NCBI GenBank assembly: GCA_019248265.1
Contig: JAEHGX010000002.1
Location: 1 to 64,000, forward strand
DNA: 64,000 nt
From: Candidatus Falkowbacteria bacterium S5_I03
GTDB taxonomy: Bacteria; Patescibacteriota; Patescibacteriia; Patescibacteriales; UBA12465
Direction: 5' to 3'
The translations under genes and the position numbers were made by a program. How positions within the stretch are numbered: position 1 is the first letter of the stretch; every line of letters begins with the position of its first letter. The notes under the pieces were generated by a model. The model saw only the letters and a list, made by a program, of their open reading frames with translations. It made no database searches and was not told the DNA's origin. This document shows, piece after piece, positions 43,818 through 54,399 of the stretch.

Positions 43818-45308
43818 CTATTGGCCGCGTCCTAATAATTTTTGCCAGATAGTGCGGCCGGAAAATTCCATTTTTATTTCGCTAATTTCTAAATAGTCGC
43901 TGGCCGCATCATCGTTTTTAAGGCCGGGAATGGAAATCATAAAATTATATTTTCCCTTTTCTCGATAAACACCGATTAAATTAAATTCCGCTGAAGCACT
44001 CGTTTCCTCATCATGAACGCTCGGCGCCTGATAATCGCTTAATACATATTTAACCCCGGCACCTAGTTTAAAAAATTGATTAACCTTGGACAGCGAAGGG
44101 TTAAAGACCATATTTTTATTGAACGAAAAAACTCCGCCATTTTCCAAGATAACATCGTCTTTGCTTAATCTTATTTCCTTAACCGGAGGACTACCGTCAA
44201 CTTGAAAATTAAATTGCTTATAGGGTTCGCTAACCGAAAAAACTCGGCCTCCGAAATTAATATCTTGAACGCTGGCGGGAACGAATGCCTTGGCTTGAAG
44301 ATAGTTAGAGTCGGTATAAATATTTAATGGCCTAGCAACGGAAACCGGCCAAACTCTACCCGCAAAAACGAAGCGGTCTAATGAGCTTTGAATGCTTTTA
44401 ATAACCGTATCATCACTAACCTTAATCTCTACTTTATACAAACCGGGGCTCAAGGTTCTTTCTTCCAAAATTAATGATTTATTTTCCTCTTGGCCGCTGA
44501 CGGGATTAAGATTTTCATCGGCTAAATTCGCCTGTTGAATAACCTTCCCGTCTTTAGACAGGATAATCGCCAGTGGATCGGCCGCCCTATCCTGATTTAA
44601 ATCAACAAACTTTAATTCCAGGCGCAGGGGTTCATTATTTACATAGAAAAATAAAGTATGAGCGCCTCGCAAAGGAATATCGACAAGCGTCGGTAGCGAA
44701 TCCTTCAAACCCTTAAACTGGAAATTAAAATCTGGATTATAATTATAAACCGCCAAGCAAGAAGCCGTGCTGCCGGGGCAAGCTTCTAAATTATTGGTTT
44801 TTAAATCAGTAAAAAAGTCTTCTAAGTTATTATAATCATTCCCTTCTTGCCACAGCGTTAAACCTTTTTCTTCCAGGCGTCGGCCGGAAAGCTGTAAGTT
44901 GTCTAAAATCTTATTATCCAAGGGCTGTAAGTCATAACGCCAAACAATTCCATCAGCCAAAACCCCGGCTTCTATCAAGGGCGTGCTTGAACTCAGCTGT
45001 GATTTATATTTAACAGTTAGCTTAACTTTAGAAAAAGTTCGGGGCGTAAATACGGAGAAATAAACCGGGTCGCCGATAAGGCGCGGCAGACGACCGCTTT
45101 TAATATCAACTCTTTCCGCCGGGCTAAAGTTGTAGATAAACCCCTTACCGGAACGCAGCCACTGGGAATAATTCTTAGTGTAGCTAATCTGTCCGCCAGG
45201 GACCACTTTAAAAAACAAAACAACCAAAACAATCAGAAAAATAACAGCAATTCCCGACAAGCGCAACCTAAATAAGGCGGATTTTTTAGTAATAAACGGT
45301 AAAAACAT
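43818..45308 (-). CDS. Membrane-anchored exported protein of unknown function
   Basis: 496 aa. A basic N-terminus is followed by one strong membrane span (IAVIFLIVLVVLFFKVV), then ~460 residues rich in beta-strand and Ser/Asp, with two Cys in ACPGSTASC. No catalytic motif or known domain is visible. Pieces such as GLYKVEIKVSDDTVIKSIQ read like immunoglobulin-like or jelly-roll modules, which is only an impression. It is the first gene of the leftward unit that runs to rnhA. Confidence 0.65.
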   Translation of the reverse strand: MFLPFITKKSALFRLRLSGIAVIFLIVLVVLFFKVVPGGQISYTKNYSQWLRSGKGFIYNFSPAERVDIKSGRLPRLIGDPVYFSVFTPRTFSKVKLTVKYKSQLSSSTPLIEAGVLADGIVWRYDLQPLDNKILDNLQLSGRRLEEKGLTLWQEGNDYNNLEDFFTDLKTNNLEACPGSTASCLAVYNYNPDFNFQFKGLKDSLPTLVDIPLRGAHTLFFYVNNEPLRLELKFVDLNQDRAADPLAIILSKDGKVIQQANLADENLNPVSGQEENKSLILEERTLSPGLYKVEIKVSDDTVIKSIQSSLDRFVFAGRVWPVSVARPLNIYTDSNYLQAKAFVPASVQDINFGGRVFSVSEPYKQFNFQVDGSPPVKEIRLSKDDVILENGGVFSFNKNMVFNPSLSKVNQFFKLGAGVKYVLSDYQAPSVHDEETSASAEFNLIGVYREKGKYNFMISIPGLKNDDAASDYLEISEIKMEFSGRTIWQKLLGRGQ

Positions 45309-45316
45309 ATACCTCT

Positions 45317-45345
45317 ATTTTACGTTATTTGCCCTAAAAAAACAA
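45317..45345 (-). promoter_or_regulatory. Promoter of the 45308-to-33637 leftward unit
   Basis: On the minus strand TTGTTT (45340-45345), 17 bases, then TAAAAT (45317-45322). The start would fall near 45310, two bases before the ATG, giving an almost leaderless message. Confidence 0.5.
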
Positions 45346-45347
45346 TT

Positions 45348-45376
45348 AAGACACCGGGCTTATTTTTTGCTATAAT
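45348..45376 (+). promoter_or_regulatory. Promoter of swivel-domain paralogue 4
   Basis: AAGACA (45348-45353), 17 bases, then consensus TATAAT (45371-45376). Only six bases separate the -10 from the ATG at 45383, so the transcript should be leaderless. It is interleaved back to back with the divergent promoter. Confidence 0.55.
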
Positions 45377-45382
45377 ATTTAT

Positions 45383-46873
45383 ATGAAAAATAAAAAATTG
45401 GCAAAAAATCAAATCAAATCTCCGGCTCAAAGTTTTATTTATGACTTACAAGGAGAAAAACCGGCTCCGGCAATCTCCGGATATTCCCTGTTTATTTTTG
45501 GATCAGGCTACAATACCGCTAAATATTTTCAGGATGTATTTAAGACGGAAGCCAATTATAGCCTCATCAATTTCCGTCATAACGGGCAAACAAAACTATT
45601 TTTAGCCGAAGGTGCTTGGAAGCGATATAATCGCGAAGTTTTTGCTAATTATCTGAAAAACAAAAAATATGTAAAGATGGTGGAAAAAAAATTCTATCAT
45701 CATTTTCCAAAAATAAATCAATTATTCAAAAAATACAATTATCAATTCATAGAAAAAACCGACAACCGACAACTACTCAAAGCCGTTGAAGAGACCTTTG
45801 ATTTATTCTGGGAAAGCAATGCCTGGTCGCATTTTTCCATCTATTTTGATATTGAAACTTGTTTTTCCCTAGTGAAAGAGGCACGCCCGAAAACAAAATA
45901 TCAAGAAATAGAAAAAATCTGGCACCGAGCAACATCTCTCAGCGCCGAATCCTTTGATAAAGAGCAAAAACGGGATATTTTAAAAAAAATTGCCGCTAAT
46001 CAAACTAGTAAACTTGCTGAAAACTGCCAATATTTCTGGACTTCTTATAAAAACGTACTCCCGCTTAACGAAATCGAGAAAAAAATAAAAGACACTTACG
46101 GAAAATTTTTGAATAATCCTAAAATGGCCCGGGCTGAATTAAAGCGAATGGATAAGGAGCTATCCGAAAAAAAGAAAAAGTTTTCTCTTTGGCGACGAAA
46201 ATTGACGCCGACACAGAAAAAAATAGTTGATTTCTGCCAGACTATCATGGAAATCCGCGATAAGCGCAAAAACCATTTTGCTAAGGGAATTACCGTTGCT
46301 TGGCGGGTGGCGGAAAAAATATTTTCTGAAGCCGGAGTCGAAAAAGATTTGATAGAGAACGTCCTCGTATTTGAGGAATTGTTAAAGGGGTCTAAATTCA
46401 TTAAAACTATCAAGGCTGATTTGAAAAAGAGAGAAAAAAGCTATATTGTTTATGTCCCTTACCGTGGCGCCAAAAAAATATCATACAATGAAGTGAAGAA
46501 GAATTATGATCTAATCAATAATTACTTCTTGGCGGGTGGAGACAAAAATGACAAGGAAATAAAAGGCCAAACCGGCAATAAAGGAATAATCTCCGGACGA
46601 GCCAGAGTTATCTATTCAAGTAAAGATTTTCACCTTTTTAAAAAAGACGAAATTCTGGTTACCGGCATGACTAGACCGGAATTTGTACCGCTAATGAGAC
46701 TGGCCAAAGCCATCATCACTGATGAGGGCGGAATAACCTGCCATGCGGCTATCGTCTCCAGAGAGCTTAAGAAGCCCTGTATTATCGGCACTAAATTTGC
46801 CACCAAAAAAATAAAAGATGGGGATAAATTAGAAGTTAATGCTAATAAGGGCGTGGTAAAAATTTTAAGTTAA
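45383..46873 (+). CDS. Phosphohistidine-swivel (PEP-utiliser mobile domain) protein, paralogue 4
   Basis: 496 aa, the longest of the family here and the only one away from the 645-4680 group. The N-terminal two thirds are basic, helical and unrecognised, with GAWKRYNREVF echoing the N-terminal region of the other copies. The C-terminal swivelling domain has EGGITCHAAI with His454, KKPCIIGT and DKLEVNANKG. No ATP-grasp or PEP-binding domain is present, so a partner kinase domain must be encoded elsewhere if the His is phosphorylated. It has its own promoter and terminator. Confidence 0.75.
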   Translation: MKNKKLAKNQIKSPAQSFIYDLQGEKPAPAISGYSLFIFGSGYNTAKYFQDVFKTEANYSLINFRHNGQTKLFLAEGAWKRYNREVFANYLKNKKYVKMVEKKFYHHFPKINQLFKKYNYQFIEKTDNRQLLKAVEETFDLFWESNAWSHFSIYFDIETCFSLVKEARPKTKYQEIEKIWHRATSLSAESFDKEQKRDILKKIAANQTSKLAENCQYFWTSYKNVLPLNEIEKKIKDTYGKFLNNPKMARAELKRMDKELSEKKKKFSLWRRKLTPTQKKIVDFCQTIMEIRDKRKNHFAKGITVAWRVAEKIFSEAGVEKDLIENVLVFEELLKGSKFIKTIKADLKKREKSYIVYVPYRGAKKISYNEVKKNYDLINNYFLAGGDKNDKEIKGQTGNKGIISGRARVIYSSKDFHLFKKDEILVTGMTRPEFVPLMRLAKAIITDEGGITCHAAIVSRELKKPCIIGTKFATKKIKDGDKLEVNANKGVVKILS

Positions 46874-46895
46874 GTTAAATTATTGCTAATATTAC

Positions 46896-46927
46896 AAAAA
46901 ACACCACGGAATTACCCGTGGTGTTTT
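46896..46927. terminator. Bidirectional terminator between paralogue 4 and rpoC
   Basis: AAACACCACGG and CCGTGGTGTTT pair perfectly around an AATTAC loop, with T tracts on both outgoing strands. It ends both converging genes. Confidence 0.88.
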
Positions 46928-46942
46928 TAATTTTTTATCTAT

Positions 46943-49900
46943 CTATTTTTCGTATTCAAAACGTTTTTTCTTGCCCTTATAGCCGGTTCCGGCTGGGATT
47001 AAACAACCAATGATAACGTTTTCTTTCAAACCTTCTAAATAATCAATCTTGCCGTTAACCGCCGCATCGATTAAAACGCGGGAGGTTTCTTGGAAGGAGG
47101 CGGCTGACAAGAAACTGTCGGTAGTTAGAGATGCCTTGGTAATACCCAGTAATAGCATTTCTCCGGTCGCTAATTTTTTAGCATTCTTATTCGCTTGATA
47201 GAAGACTTCGTCTTCAACCGTTTCTCCAGGCAATAAATTAGTATCACCGGCATCGGTCACGAAGAAACGCGAGAACATTTGACGCGCGATAATTTCCACG
47301 TGCTTATCATTCAAAGGCTGACCCTGAGAAGAATAAACATATTGAATCTCACGGATAATATATTTTTGGGTCTCAAGCTGTCCTTTCAATTTATAAAGTT
47401 CACGCAAATCTAAACTGCCTTCAGTTAGCTGAGTGCCTCTTTCAATCAAATCGCCATCTTTAACTAGCATCATTGTCCCCTTAAGGATTGAAAATTCCTT
47501 CACCTTTTCAACTTCCTTAGAAACACTGACAAATTTTTCGGTCACTTTAGCTAACCCAGCAGCCTTAGCCTTAACCATTTCGCCGCCGACACTGAATAAA
47601 TCGGTATTCTTGGAAACTTGTTCATTGTCTTTAACAAGTACCTTGACTTCTAATTTTTTCTTATCTTTAGTAGTTAGGCCGCCAGCTAATTTAAGTTCAT
47701 TAACTTTTTCTGAAAAATAATATTTATCGCTATCTTCGCCTTTATAGAAAATGCTCAAAATCTTAGCCTGAGGATTATCAACTAAAATCTCTTTGCCATC
47801 CTGATCTTTAATTGTCTTCTGAGCAAATTCAACTTTAACGCGACCGGCAACATCGGAAATCAAGGCTTTTTTCTTAGGGCTGCGCGCTTCAAAAATTTCT
47901 TCAACGCGAGGCAAACCTTGAGTGATATCGTCCTGACCGGCAACACCTCCAGTATGGAAGGTTCTCATCGTTAACTGCGTACCTGGTTCACCGATAGATT
48001 GAGCGGCAATAACACCGACAGTCGAACCCAATTTAACCGGCTTATTATATGCCAAGTCCCAACCATAACATTTAGCGCAAATACCCTTATGCATTTTACA
48101 GCTAAGAACGGAACGGATTCTAACTTCCGACGCTTCACTGGCTTTCAAAAGTTTAATATTTTCTTCATCCAACATCTCGCCAGCTTTCAAAACCGCCTTA
48201 CCCTTAGGATTCAAAACATCAGTGGCCAAATAACGACCGGTAATTTTCTTGAAGAAATCTTCACCGGTTGCTTCGGCGTCCGTCTTCTTCATAATAATAC
48301 CATCTTCGTCGCCGCAATCTTCTTCAGCTACAATAATATCTTGGGAAACATCAACTAAACGACGGGTTAAATAACCGGCATTAGCCGTTCTTAAGGCGGT
48401 ATCGGACAAACCTTTACGCACACCGTGGGTAGAAATAAAATATTCCAAAACGCCGAAACCTTTCTTAAAGTTACCTTTAACCGGCAATTCGATAATGGCG
48501 CCGGATGGTGAAGTTACCAAGCCTTTCATACCTAAAATCTGTACCGGCTGAGCCCAGGAACCACGGGCACCGGAGTCAATCATGGAATAAACCGGCAAAA
48601 CGTTAGTTAAGCCTTTCTTACAAATTTCCCCAATTTTATCTTTAGTATTGGTCCATTCTTCAATAACTTTAGCATAACGTTCACTCTCAGTGAGCAAACC
48701 TTCTTCATATTGCTCTTGAATGACTTCAATCTTCTCATTCGCCTCGTCAATCAAGCGATCCTTCTCCGGTAAATTAGGCAAATCACCAAAGCCCCAAGAA
48801 AGTCCAGATTTAGTGATAAAGGCAAAGGCTCGGTTTTTCAGGCCATCAATAAACTTAACGGTTTCGTCCTCGCTATATAAGCGCAGACATTCACGAATTA
48901 AATCCTTCAATTTACTCTTACCGACAACGTCATTAATAAAACGTAATTTTTCTGGAAGCAAAGAATTAAAAATCAAACGACCAACCGTAGTCTTTAACAT
49001 CTCGCCGTTATACTTAACAGAGATTGGGGCGTGCAAATCAATAAAATTATTGTCATAAGCCAAATAGGCCTCGTCTTCATTATAGAAATAAGGCATCTCT
49101 TCCCTTTTCTTGTCTGTGAAATCTTTACTGATAGAAGTTAAATAATAAGTTCCCCAAACAATATCTTGCGCGGGAGCAATAATTGGGTCGCCGGTCGCTG
49201 GTTTTAACAAGTTATGGCTCGCAAGCATTAAATGCTCGGCTTCCCATTTAGCCTCCTTAGTTAAAGGAACGTGAACGGCCATTTGGTCACCATCAAAGTC
49301 CGCGTTAAACGCCGTACAAACGAGCGGGTGAATCTGAATCGCCTTACCTTCAATCAAAATCGGACGGAAAGCTTGGATACCTAAACGATGCAAAGTTGGA
49401 GCGCGATTCAATAGTACGAAGGCGCCGCGGACAATCTCTTCCAAAATATCCCAAACTTCATCATGTCCAGCCTCGATATAACGAGAAGCGCTACGCACAT
49501 TATGAACTATTTCTCTCTTAATCAATTGGGAAATAATAAACGGCTTGAATAATTCCAAAGCCATAATCTTCGGCAAACCGCACTGATCAAGATTTAACTT
49601 TGGATTAACGACAATAACGGAACGGCCAGAATAATCAACGCGCTTACCCAATAAATTCTGACGGAAACGACCCTGCTTACCCTTTAAGGTATCGGCTAAA
49701 GATTTCAATTGTCTCTTTTGTCCGGTGGAGGCAGTAACAGTTTTAGTATGGCGGGCAGAATTATCAATTAAAGCATCAACCGCTTCCTGCAACATTCTTT
49801 TTTCATTGCGGCAGATAACTTCCGGAGCATTCAAATCTAATAACTGCTTTAAGCGATTATTACGATTAATAACGCGGCGGTATAAATCATTTAAATCGGA

Positions 49901-50863
49901 AGCGGCAAAGCGGCCACCATCAAGCGCGACCATTGGGCGCAAATCAGGCGGGACAACCGGCAGAACAGTCATAATCATCCATTCCGGGCGCAAATCGTTA
50001 TTTCTAAAACTCTTTAAAAGCTTTAAACGTTTAACTAATTTCTCTTTCTTGGATTCAATCGCGTCTTGTAATTTTTCTTCCAAATTAACGATACTCTTTT
50101 CTAAATCAATCTTGCTGAGCAATTCTCTAATCGCTTCAGCGCCGATAGAGGCTTCAAAAATATGACCGAACTTTAAACTCAAACTTTGATATTGATGCTC
50201 TGATAAAATTAACAACGGCTTCAATTCCTTAAGTTCTTTCTGGGTGCTCGCAAAATCTTCATCTAAGCGTGCCAACTTTTCCGTTTTGTCTTTTAAAGCA
50301 TCCTTAACATCACTTTCGCTGCCGCCGGCATCTTTGATTTTTTTAAGTTCATTATTATATTCATTTTCAAAACCCTTAACCTTGCTTTTGTATTCGGCTT
50401 TAATTTGGTTAATGGTTACTTCTTTTAAACTTTCATCAACGTCCGTCACGATAAAACTGGCATAATAAATAACTTTTTCCAAAGACTGAATGCCTAAATT
50501 CAAAAGCAAACCAATCTTAGAAGATAAGCCTCTTAAAAACCAAATATGGGATGCTGGTACTTGTAAAGTAATATGTCCCAATCTTTCGCGTCTAACAATG
50601 CTTCTGGTTACTTCCACGCCGCACTTATCGCAAACAATCCCTTTGTAGCGAATTTTTTTATATTTGCCGCAAGCACATTCCCAGTCCTTGGTCGGACCAA
50701 AAATCTTTTCGCAGAATAAGCCGTCCTTTTCCGGTTTCTGGGTGCGGTAGTTGATTGTTTCCGGACGCGTTACTTCTCCGTGAGACCAAGATAAGATTCC
50801 ATCCGGGCTGGCCAGTTTAAGGCGGATAGCGTCAAAGTCGCTGGTTTTAATTGGATTTAACAT
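46943..50863 (-). CDS. rpoC: RNA polymerase beta' subunit
   Basis: 1306 aa. The catalytic NADFDGDQMAVHVPL loop holding the active-site Mg is present. So are both zinc sites: CACGKYKKIRYKGIVCDKC near residue 60, and the C-terminal CKMHKGICAKC. The rudder/clamp and bridge-helix regions are recognisable (GTQLTMRTFHTGGVAG). It is about 100 residues shorter than the E. coli subunit. It follows rpoB by 26 bases. Confidence 0.98.
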   Translation of the reverse strand: MLNPIKTSDFDAIRLKLASPDGILSWSHGEVTRPETINYRTQKPEKDGLFCEKIFGPTKDWECACGKYKKIRYKGIVCDKCGVEVTRSIVRRERLGHITLQVPASHIWFLRGLSSKIGLLLNLGIQSLEKVIYYASFIVTDVDESLKEVTINQIKAEYKSKVKGFENEYNNELKKIKDAGGSESDVKDALKDKTEKLARLDEDFASTQKELKELKPLLILSEHQYQSLSLKFGHIFEASIGAEAIRELLSKIDLEKSIVNLEEKLQDAIESKKEKLVKRLKLLKSFRNNDLRPEWMIMTVLPVVPPDLRPMVALDGGRFAASDLNDLYRRVINRNNRLKQLLDLNAPEVICRNEKRMLQEAVDALIDNSARHTKTVTASTGQKRQLKSLADTLKGKQGRFRQNLLGKRVDYSGRSVIVVNPKLNLDQCGLPKIMALELFKPFIISQLIKREIVHNVRSASRYIEAGHDEVWDILEEIVRGAFVLLNRAPTLHRLGIQAFRPILIEGKAIQIHPLVCTAFNADFDGDQMAVHVPLTKEAKWEAEHLMLASHNLLKPATGDPIIAPAQDIVWGTYYLTSISKDFTDKKREEMPYFYNEDEAYLAYDNNFIDLHAPISVKYNGEMLKTTVGRLIFNSLLPEKLRFINDVVGKSKLKDLIRECLRLYSEDETVKFIDGLKNRAFAFITKSGLSWGFGDLPNLPEKDRLIDEANEKIEVIQEQYEEGLLTESERYAKVIEEWTNTKDKIGEICKKGLTNVLPVYSMIDSGARGSWAQPVQILGMKGLVTSPSGAIIELPVKGNFKKGFGVLEYFISTHGVRKGLSDTALRTANAGYLTRRLVDVSQDIIVAEEDCGDEDGIIMKKTDAEATGEDFFKKITGRYLATDVLNPKGKAVLKAGEMLDEENIKLLKASEASEVRIRSVLSCKMHKGICAKCYGWDLAYNKPVKLGSTVGVIAAQSIGEPGTQLTMRTFHTGGVAGQDDITQGLPRVEEIFEARSPKKKALISDVAGRVKVEFAQKTIKDQDGKEILVDNPQAKILSIFYKGEDSDKYYFSEKVNELKLAGGLTTKDKKKLEVKVLVKDNEQVSKNTDLFSVGGEMVKAKAAGLAKVTEKFVSVSKEVEKVKEFSILKGTMMLVKDGDLIERGTQLTEGSLDLRELYKLKGQLETQKYIIREIQYVYSSQGQPLNDKHVEIIARQMFSRFFVTDAGDTNLLPGETVEDEVFYQANKNAKKLATGEMLLLGITKASLTTDSFLSAASFQETSRVLIDAAVNGKIDYLEGLKENVIIGCLIPAGTGYKGKKKRFEYEK

Positions 50864-50889
50864 AAATATGTAAATGTTTATTTAATTAT

Positions 50890-53800
50890 TTATTCCGCTT
50901 TACTATCTTTATCTTCGTCTAAGGAAACAATTATTTCCGGCTTCTCATAATCAAGCGCTTCTTCCTTTTCCATTTCTTCGTCCAAATCAGTCATTACTTC
51001 GGAGGCGGTTAAACCGCTAGCGCCATTTAAGAGCTCAACATTCAAACCCAAACCTTTCAATTCTCTGATTAAAACGTTGAATGATTCCGGAACATTTAAT
51101 TTTTCAATCTCTTCGCCCTTGATAATGGATTCGTAAGCCTTGCTACGTCCAGGAATATCATCGGATTTAATGGTTAAGATTTCTTGTAAAGTATGGGAAG
51201 CGCCATAACCCTCCAAAGCCCAAACTTCCATTTCTCCGAATCTCTGGCCGCCGAATTGAGCTTTACCGCCTAAAGGCTGTTGAGTAATTAAAGAGTAAGG
51301 ACCAATTGAACGTTGATGAATCTTATCTTCAACCATATGGTTGAGCTTCAACATATACTTATAACCAACAGTAATTTGATTATCATAAGCGCTACCGGTC
51401 TTGCCGTCATATAAAGTAACTTTTCCGTTCTCCGGCAAACCTGCTTTTTTCAACTCCCCTTTAATCTGTTCTTCGCTCACACCGTTTAAAGCCGGAGTCA
51501 TAATACGATAACCTAATTTCTTAGCCGCAAAGCCAAGATGAGTTTCTAACAACTGACCCAAGTTCATACGAGAAATAATACCGAGCGGAGATAGAATAAC
51601 ATCAATCGGAGTCCCGTCAGCCATATAAGGCATATCTTCAATCGGGACAATTTTGGAAATAACACCTTTATTGCCGTGGCGTCCGGACATCTTATCGCCA
51701 ACCTGAATCTTTCTTAAGTTAGCCACTGAAACCTGAATGGATTGCAAAACGCCGGCTGATAATTTATCACCTTCTTCACGAGAGAAGATTTTGATATCTA
51801 CGACTTTACCGTGTTCGCCATGCTCTAGATATAAAGAGGAGTCGCGGACATCTTTAGCTTTCTCGCCGAAAATCGCACGTAATAATTTTTCTTCAGCCGA
51901 TAAGGTTGTTTCTCCTTTAGGGGTAATCTTACCAACCAAAATATCGCCGGAAGAAACTTCAGCGCCAATTCTGATAATACCTTCGTCATCCAAGTTCTTT
52001 AATTTTTCTTCACTGATATTTGGAATATCGTTAGTCACCACCTCCGGACCAAGCTTGGTATCGCGCACATCAATAGTATAATTTTCAATATGAATGGAGG
52101 AATAAATATCTTCCTTAACTAAACGTTCAGAAATAATAACCGCGTCTTCATAGTTAAAACCTTCCCAGGTCATAAAGGCTACCAGCGCATTTCGGCCTAA
52201 AGACAATTCGCCATTATCAATCGCCGGTCCATCGGATAAAACCTGGCCCTTCTTAACTTTCTCGCCGACATCAACTGTCGGATGTTGATTGATACAGGTG
52301 GAGGAATTGGAACGTAAAAATTTATTTAAATTATAAGTTACAATTTGGTTCTTCTTAGTAGTCAATTCGATTAAGCCCGCTTCTGACTTGGTAATTACGC
52401 CGTCATCAGCCGCTAAAACTACATGGCCGCTATCGCGAGCGGCACGCTCTTCAACGCCCGTGCCCACAACTGGCGCCTCACTCTTAACTAAAGGCACAGC
52501 CTGACGTTGCATGTTTGTTCCCATCAAAGAACGCTGTCCATCATTATGTTCCATGAACGGAATTAAACTGGTAGCGATGGAAATAATTTGATTGGCAGCC
52601 ACCCCGACAAAATCAATCTTATCGACTTCTTCCATGCCAGGCTGGCCATATTTTCGGCCTTCAAATTTAGATACCAAAAAGTACCCGTTTTCATCAGTCG
52701 GGATGGTAGAGTCAACGGTAATATATTTTTCTTCTTCAAAGGCGTCCAAGTAAACAATTTCGTCAGTCACGCGCGGACCCTTTTTATCTTTAACAACTTT
52801 ACGATATGGAGTTTCCAAGAAGCCATAGCTATTCAATCTAGCATAGCTGGCTAAGTGGCCAACCAAACCGATATTCGGACCTTCAGGGGTAGCAATCGGA
52901 CAAATGCGGCCGTAGTGAGTGGTGTGCACATCACGAACATCAAAGCCCGCTCTTTCTCTGGTTAAACCGCCAGGACCCATCGCCGATAAACGACGCTTGT
53001 GCTCCAATTCGGCGAGCGGATTAGTTTGGTCCATGAATTGGGAAAGCTGAGAAGACATGAAGAATTCTCTAACAACACCAATCACCGGACGCGCGTTAAC
53101 TAATTTGGAAGGAGTAAGTGAAGTAATTTCCGAAGTGGACATTCTATCCTTGATAATTCTCTCCATTCTGGCTAGACCGACACGGAAACGGTTTTGAATC
53201 AAACCGCCAATCGCGCGAATACGACGATTACCAAGATGATCAATATCGTCTTCCGGCTCTTTGGTAATATTTAATCTGATAACTTCTTTAATAATCAAAA
53301 CCAAATCTTCTTTTCTTAAAATGCGGTATTCTTTTTTAGTTGCCGGTAAATCTAAAGAAAAACGACGATTAAGTTTATAACGACCAACGCGTCCAAAGTC
53401 ATAGCGGTCAAAACGGAAGAACATGGAATAAATTAATTGGCGGGCATTTTCTACCGACGCCAAGTCTCCCGGACGAATACGGCGATAAACTTCCTGCAAA
53501 CCTTCCGCCTCATCTTTGGCGGCGTCTTTTTCGATAGTTGCTTCAATAAAAGTTTTTTCATCCTTGCTCTTTACCAGGTCAACGTCAGCAAATAATTTTA
53601 AAATTTCTTCATCGCTGGAATAACCAAAAGCCCGTAAAAGCGAAGTTACCGCTACTTTACGTTTGCGATCGATTCTCACCCAGAGAACTTTATTAGAATC
53701 CGATTCTATTTCCAACCAAGCGCCGCGATTCGGGATAATCTTGGCACCGTAGCATTTTTTACCCTTAATAAATTCAGCAGTGAACATAACACCGGCGCTG

Positions 53801-54192
53801 CGAATTAACTGGGAAACGACTACTCTCTCAATGCCATTGATGATGAAGGTGCCCTTATCGGTCATCAAAGGAAAATCACCCAAGAAAACTTCTTGGTTAT
53901 TTGCTTGACCGGTCTTTTTATTTAATAAGCGCGTCTTAACGCGTAAAGACGCTTCGTAAGTAATATTTTTTTCTCGACTTTCAACTTCGGAAAATTTTGG
54001 TTCGTCTAAATTATAATCTTCGAAATAAAGTTCTAAATCACGACCGATAAAATCAGTGACGGGATTAATTTCGTCGAATAGCTCCGCTAAGCCTTCTTTT
54101 AAAAACCAAGTATAGGAATCCTTTTGAATCTCTATTAAATCCGGCATCGGCAGGACTTCTCTAACCTCGGAGAATGATTTGCGTTTAGACAT
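50890..54192 (-). CDS. rpoB: RNA polymerase beta subunit
   Basis: 1100 aa, shorter than the E. coli subunit (1342), as in most Gram-positive-type and Patescibacterial forms. The rifampicin-pocket region is visible (SSQLSQFMDQTNPLAELEH, then HKRRLSAMGPGGL), as are GDKMSGRHGNKGVIS and FGGQRFGEMEVWALEGYGA near the C-terminus. The acidic tail (EEMEKEEALDYEKPE) is short. Ribosomal-stalk genes rplJ and rplL, usually upstream, are absent; murE is there instead. Confidence 0.98.
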   Translation of the reverse strand: MSKRKSFSEVREVLPMPDLIEIQKDSYTWFLKEGLAELFDEINPVTDFIGRDLELYFEDYNLDEPKFSEVESREKNITYEASLRVKTRLLNKKTGQANNQEVFLGDFPLMTDKGTFIINGIERVVVSQLIRSAGVMFTAEFIKGKKCYGAKIIPNRGAWLEIESDSNKVLWVRIDRKRKVAVTSLLRAFGYSSDEEILKLFADVDLVKSKDEKTFIEATIEKDAAKDEAEGLQEVYRRIRPGDLASVENARQLIYSMFFRFDRYDFGRVGRYKLNRRFSLDLPATKKEYRILRKEDLVLIIKEVIRLNITKEPEDDIDHLGNRRIRAIGGLIQNRFRVGLARMERIIKDRMSTSEITSLTPSKLVNARPVIGVVREFFMSSQLSQFMDQTNPLAELEHKRRLSAMGPGGLTRERAGFDVRDVHTTHYGRICPIATPEGPNIGLVGHLASYARLNSYGFLETPYRKVVKDKKGPRVTDEIVYLDAFEEEKYITVDSTIPTDENGYFLVSKFEGRKYGQPGMEEVDKIDFVGVAANQIISIATSLIPFMEHNDGQRSLMGTNMQRQAVPLVKSEAPVVGTGVEERAARDSGHVVLAADDGVITKSEAGLIELTTKKNQIVTYNLNKFLRSNSSTCINQHPTVDVGEKVKKGQVLSDGPAIDNGELSLGRNALVAFMTWEGFNYEDAVIISERLVKEDIYSSIHIENYTIDVRDTKLGPEVVTNDIPNISEEKLKNLDDEGIIRIGAEVSSGDILVGKITPKGETTLSAEEKLLRAIFGEKAKDVRDSSLYLEHGEHGKVVDIKIFSREEGDKLSAGVLQSIQVSVANLRKIQVGDKMSGRHGNKGVISKIVPIEDMPYMADGTPIDVILSPLGIISRMNLGQLLETHLGFAAKKLGYRIMTPALNGVSEEQIKGELKKAGLPENGKVTLYDGKTGSAYDNQITVGYKYMLKLNHMVEDKIHQRSIGPYSLITQQPLGGKAQFGGQRFGEMEVWALEGYGASHTLQEILTIKSDDIPGRSKAYESIIKGEEIEKLNVPESFNVLIRELKGLGLNVELLNGASGLTASEVMTDLDEEMEKEEALDYEKPEIIVSLDEDKDSKAE

Positions 54193-54252
54193 AGATATAT
54201 AGTGTAATTATTTAACTATTTTTATCGAATTAAAATGACGAAAGAGCAAAAA

Positions 54253-54282
54253 AAGATAGCCAGATTAAGTGGTTTTTAACAA
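54253..54282 (-). promoter_or_regulatory. Candidate rpoBC promoter
   Basis: On the minus strand TTGTTA (54277-54282), 18 bases, then TATCTT (54253-54258). The leader would be about 55 nt. The 207-base gap before rpoB otherwise holds only AT-rich DNA and a weak hairpin at 54349-54371. Confidence 0.4.
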
Positions 54283-54348
54283 AAAAATCCCAATCCCAAA
54301 TTGGCTTGAGTTTCGGTACGTATTAAATTAATTATTTTCTTTATATAT

Positions 54349-54371
54349 CACTTTTTTTAAGTAAAAAAGTG
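54349..54371. repeat. AT-rich inverted repeat downstream of murE
   Basis: CACTTTTTT and AAAAAAGTG pair around a short TAAGT centre. It may be a weak terminator for the murE unit, but no T tract follows it on the minus strand. Confidence 0.35.
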
Positions 54372-54399
54372 TTAATGTATCCTAATAATATGATAATAA

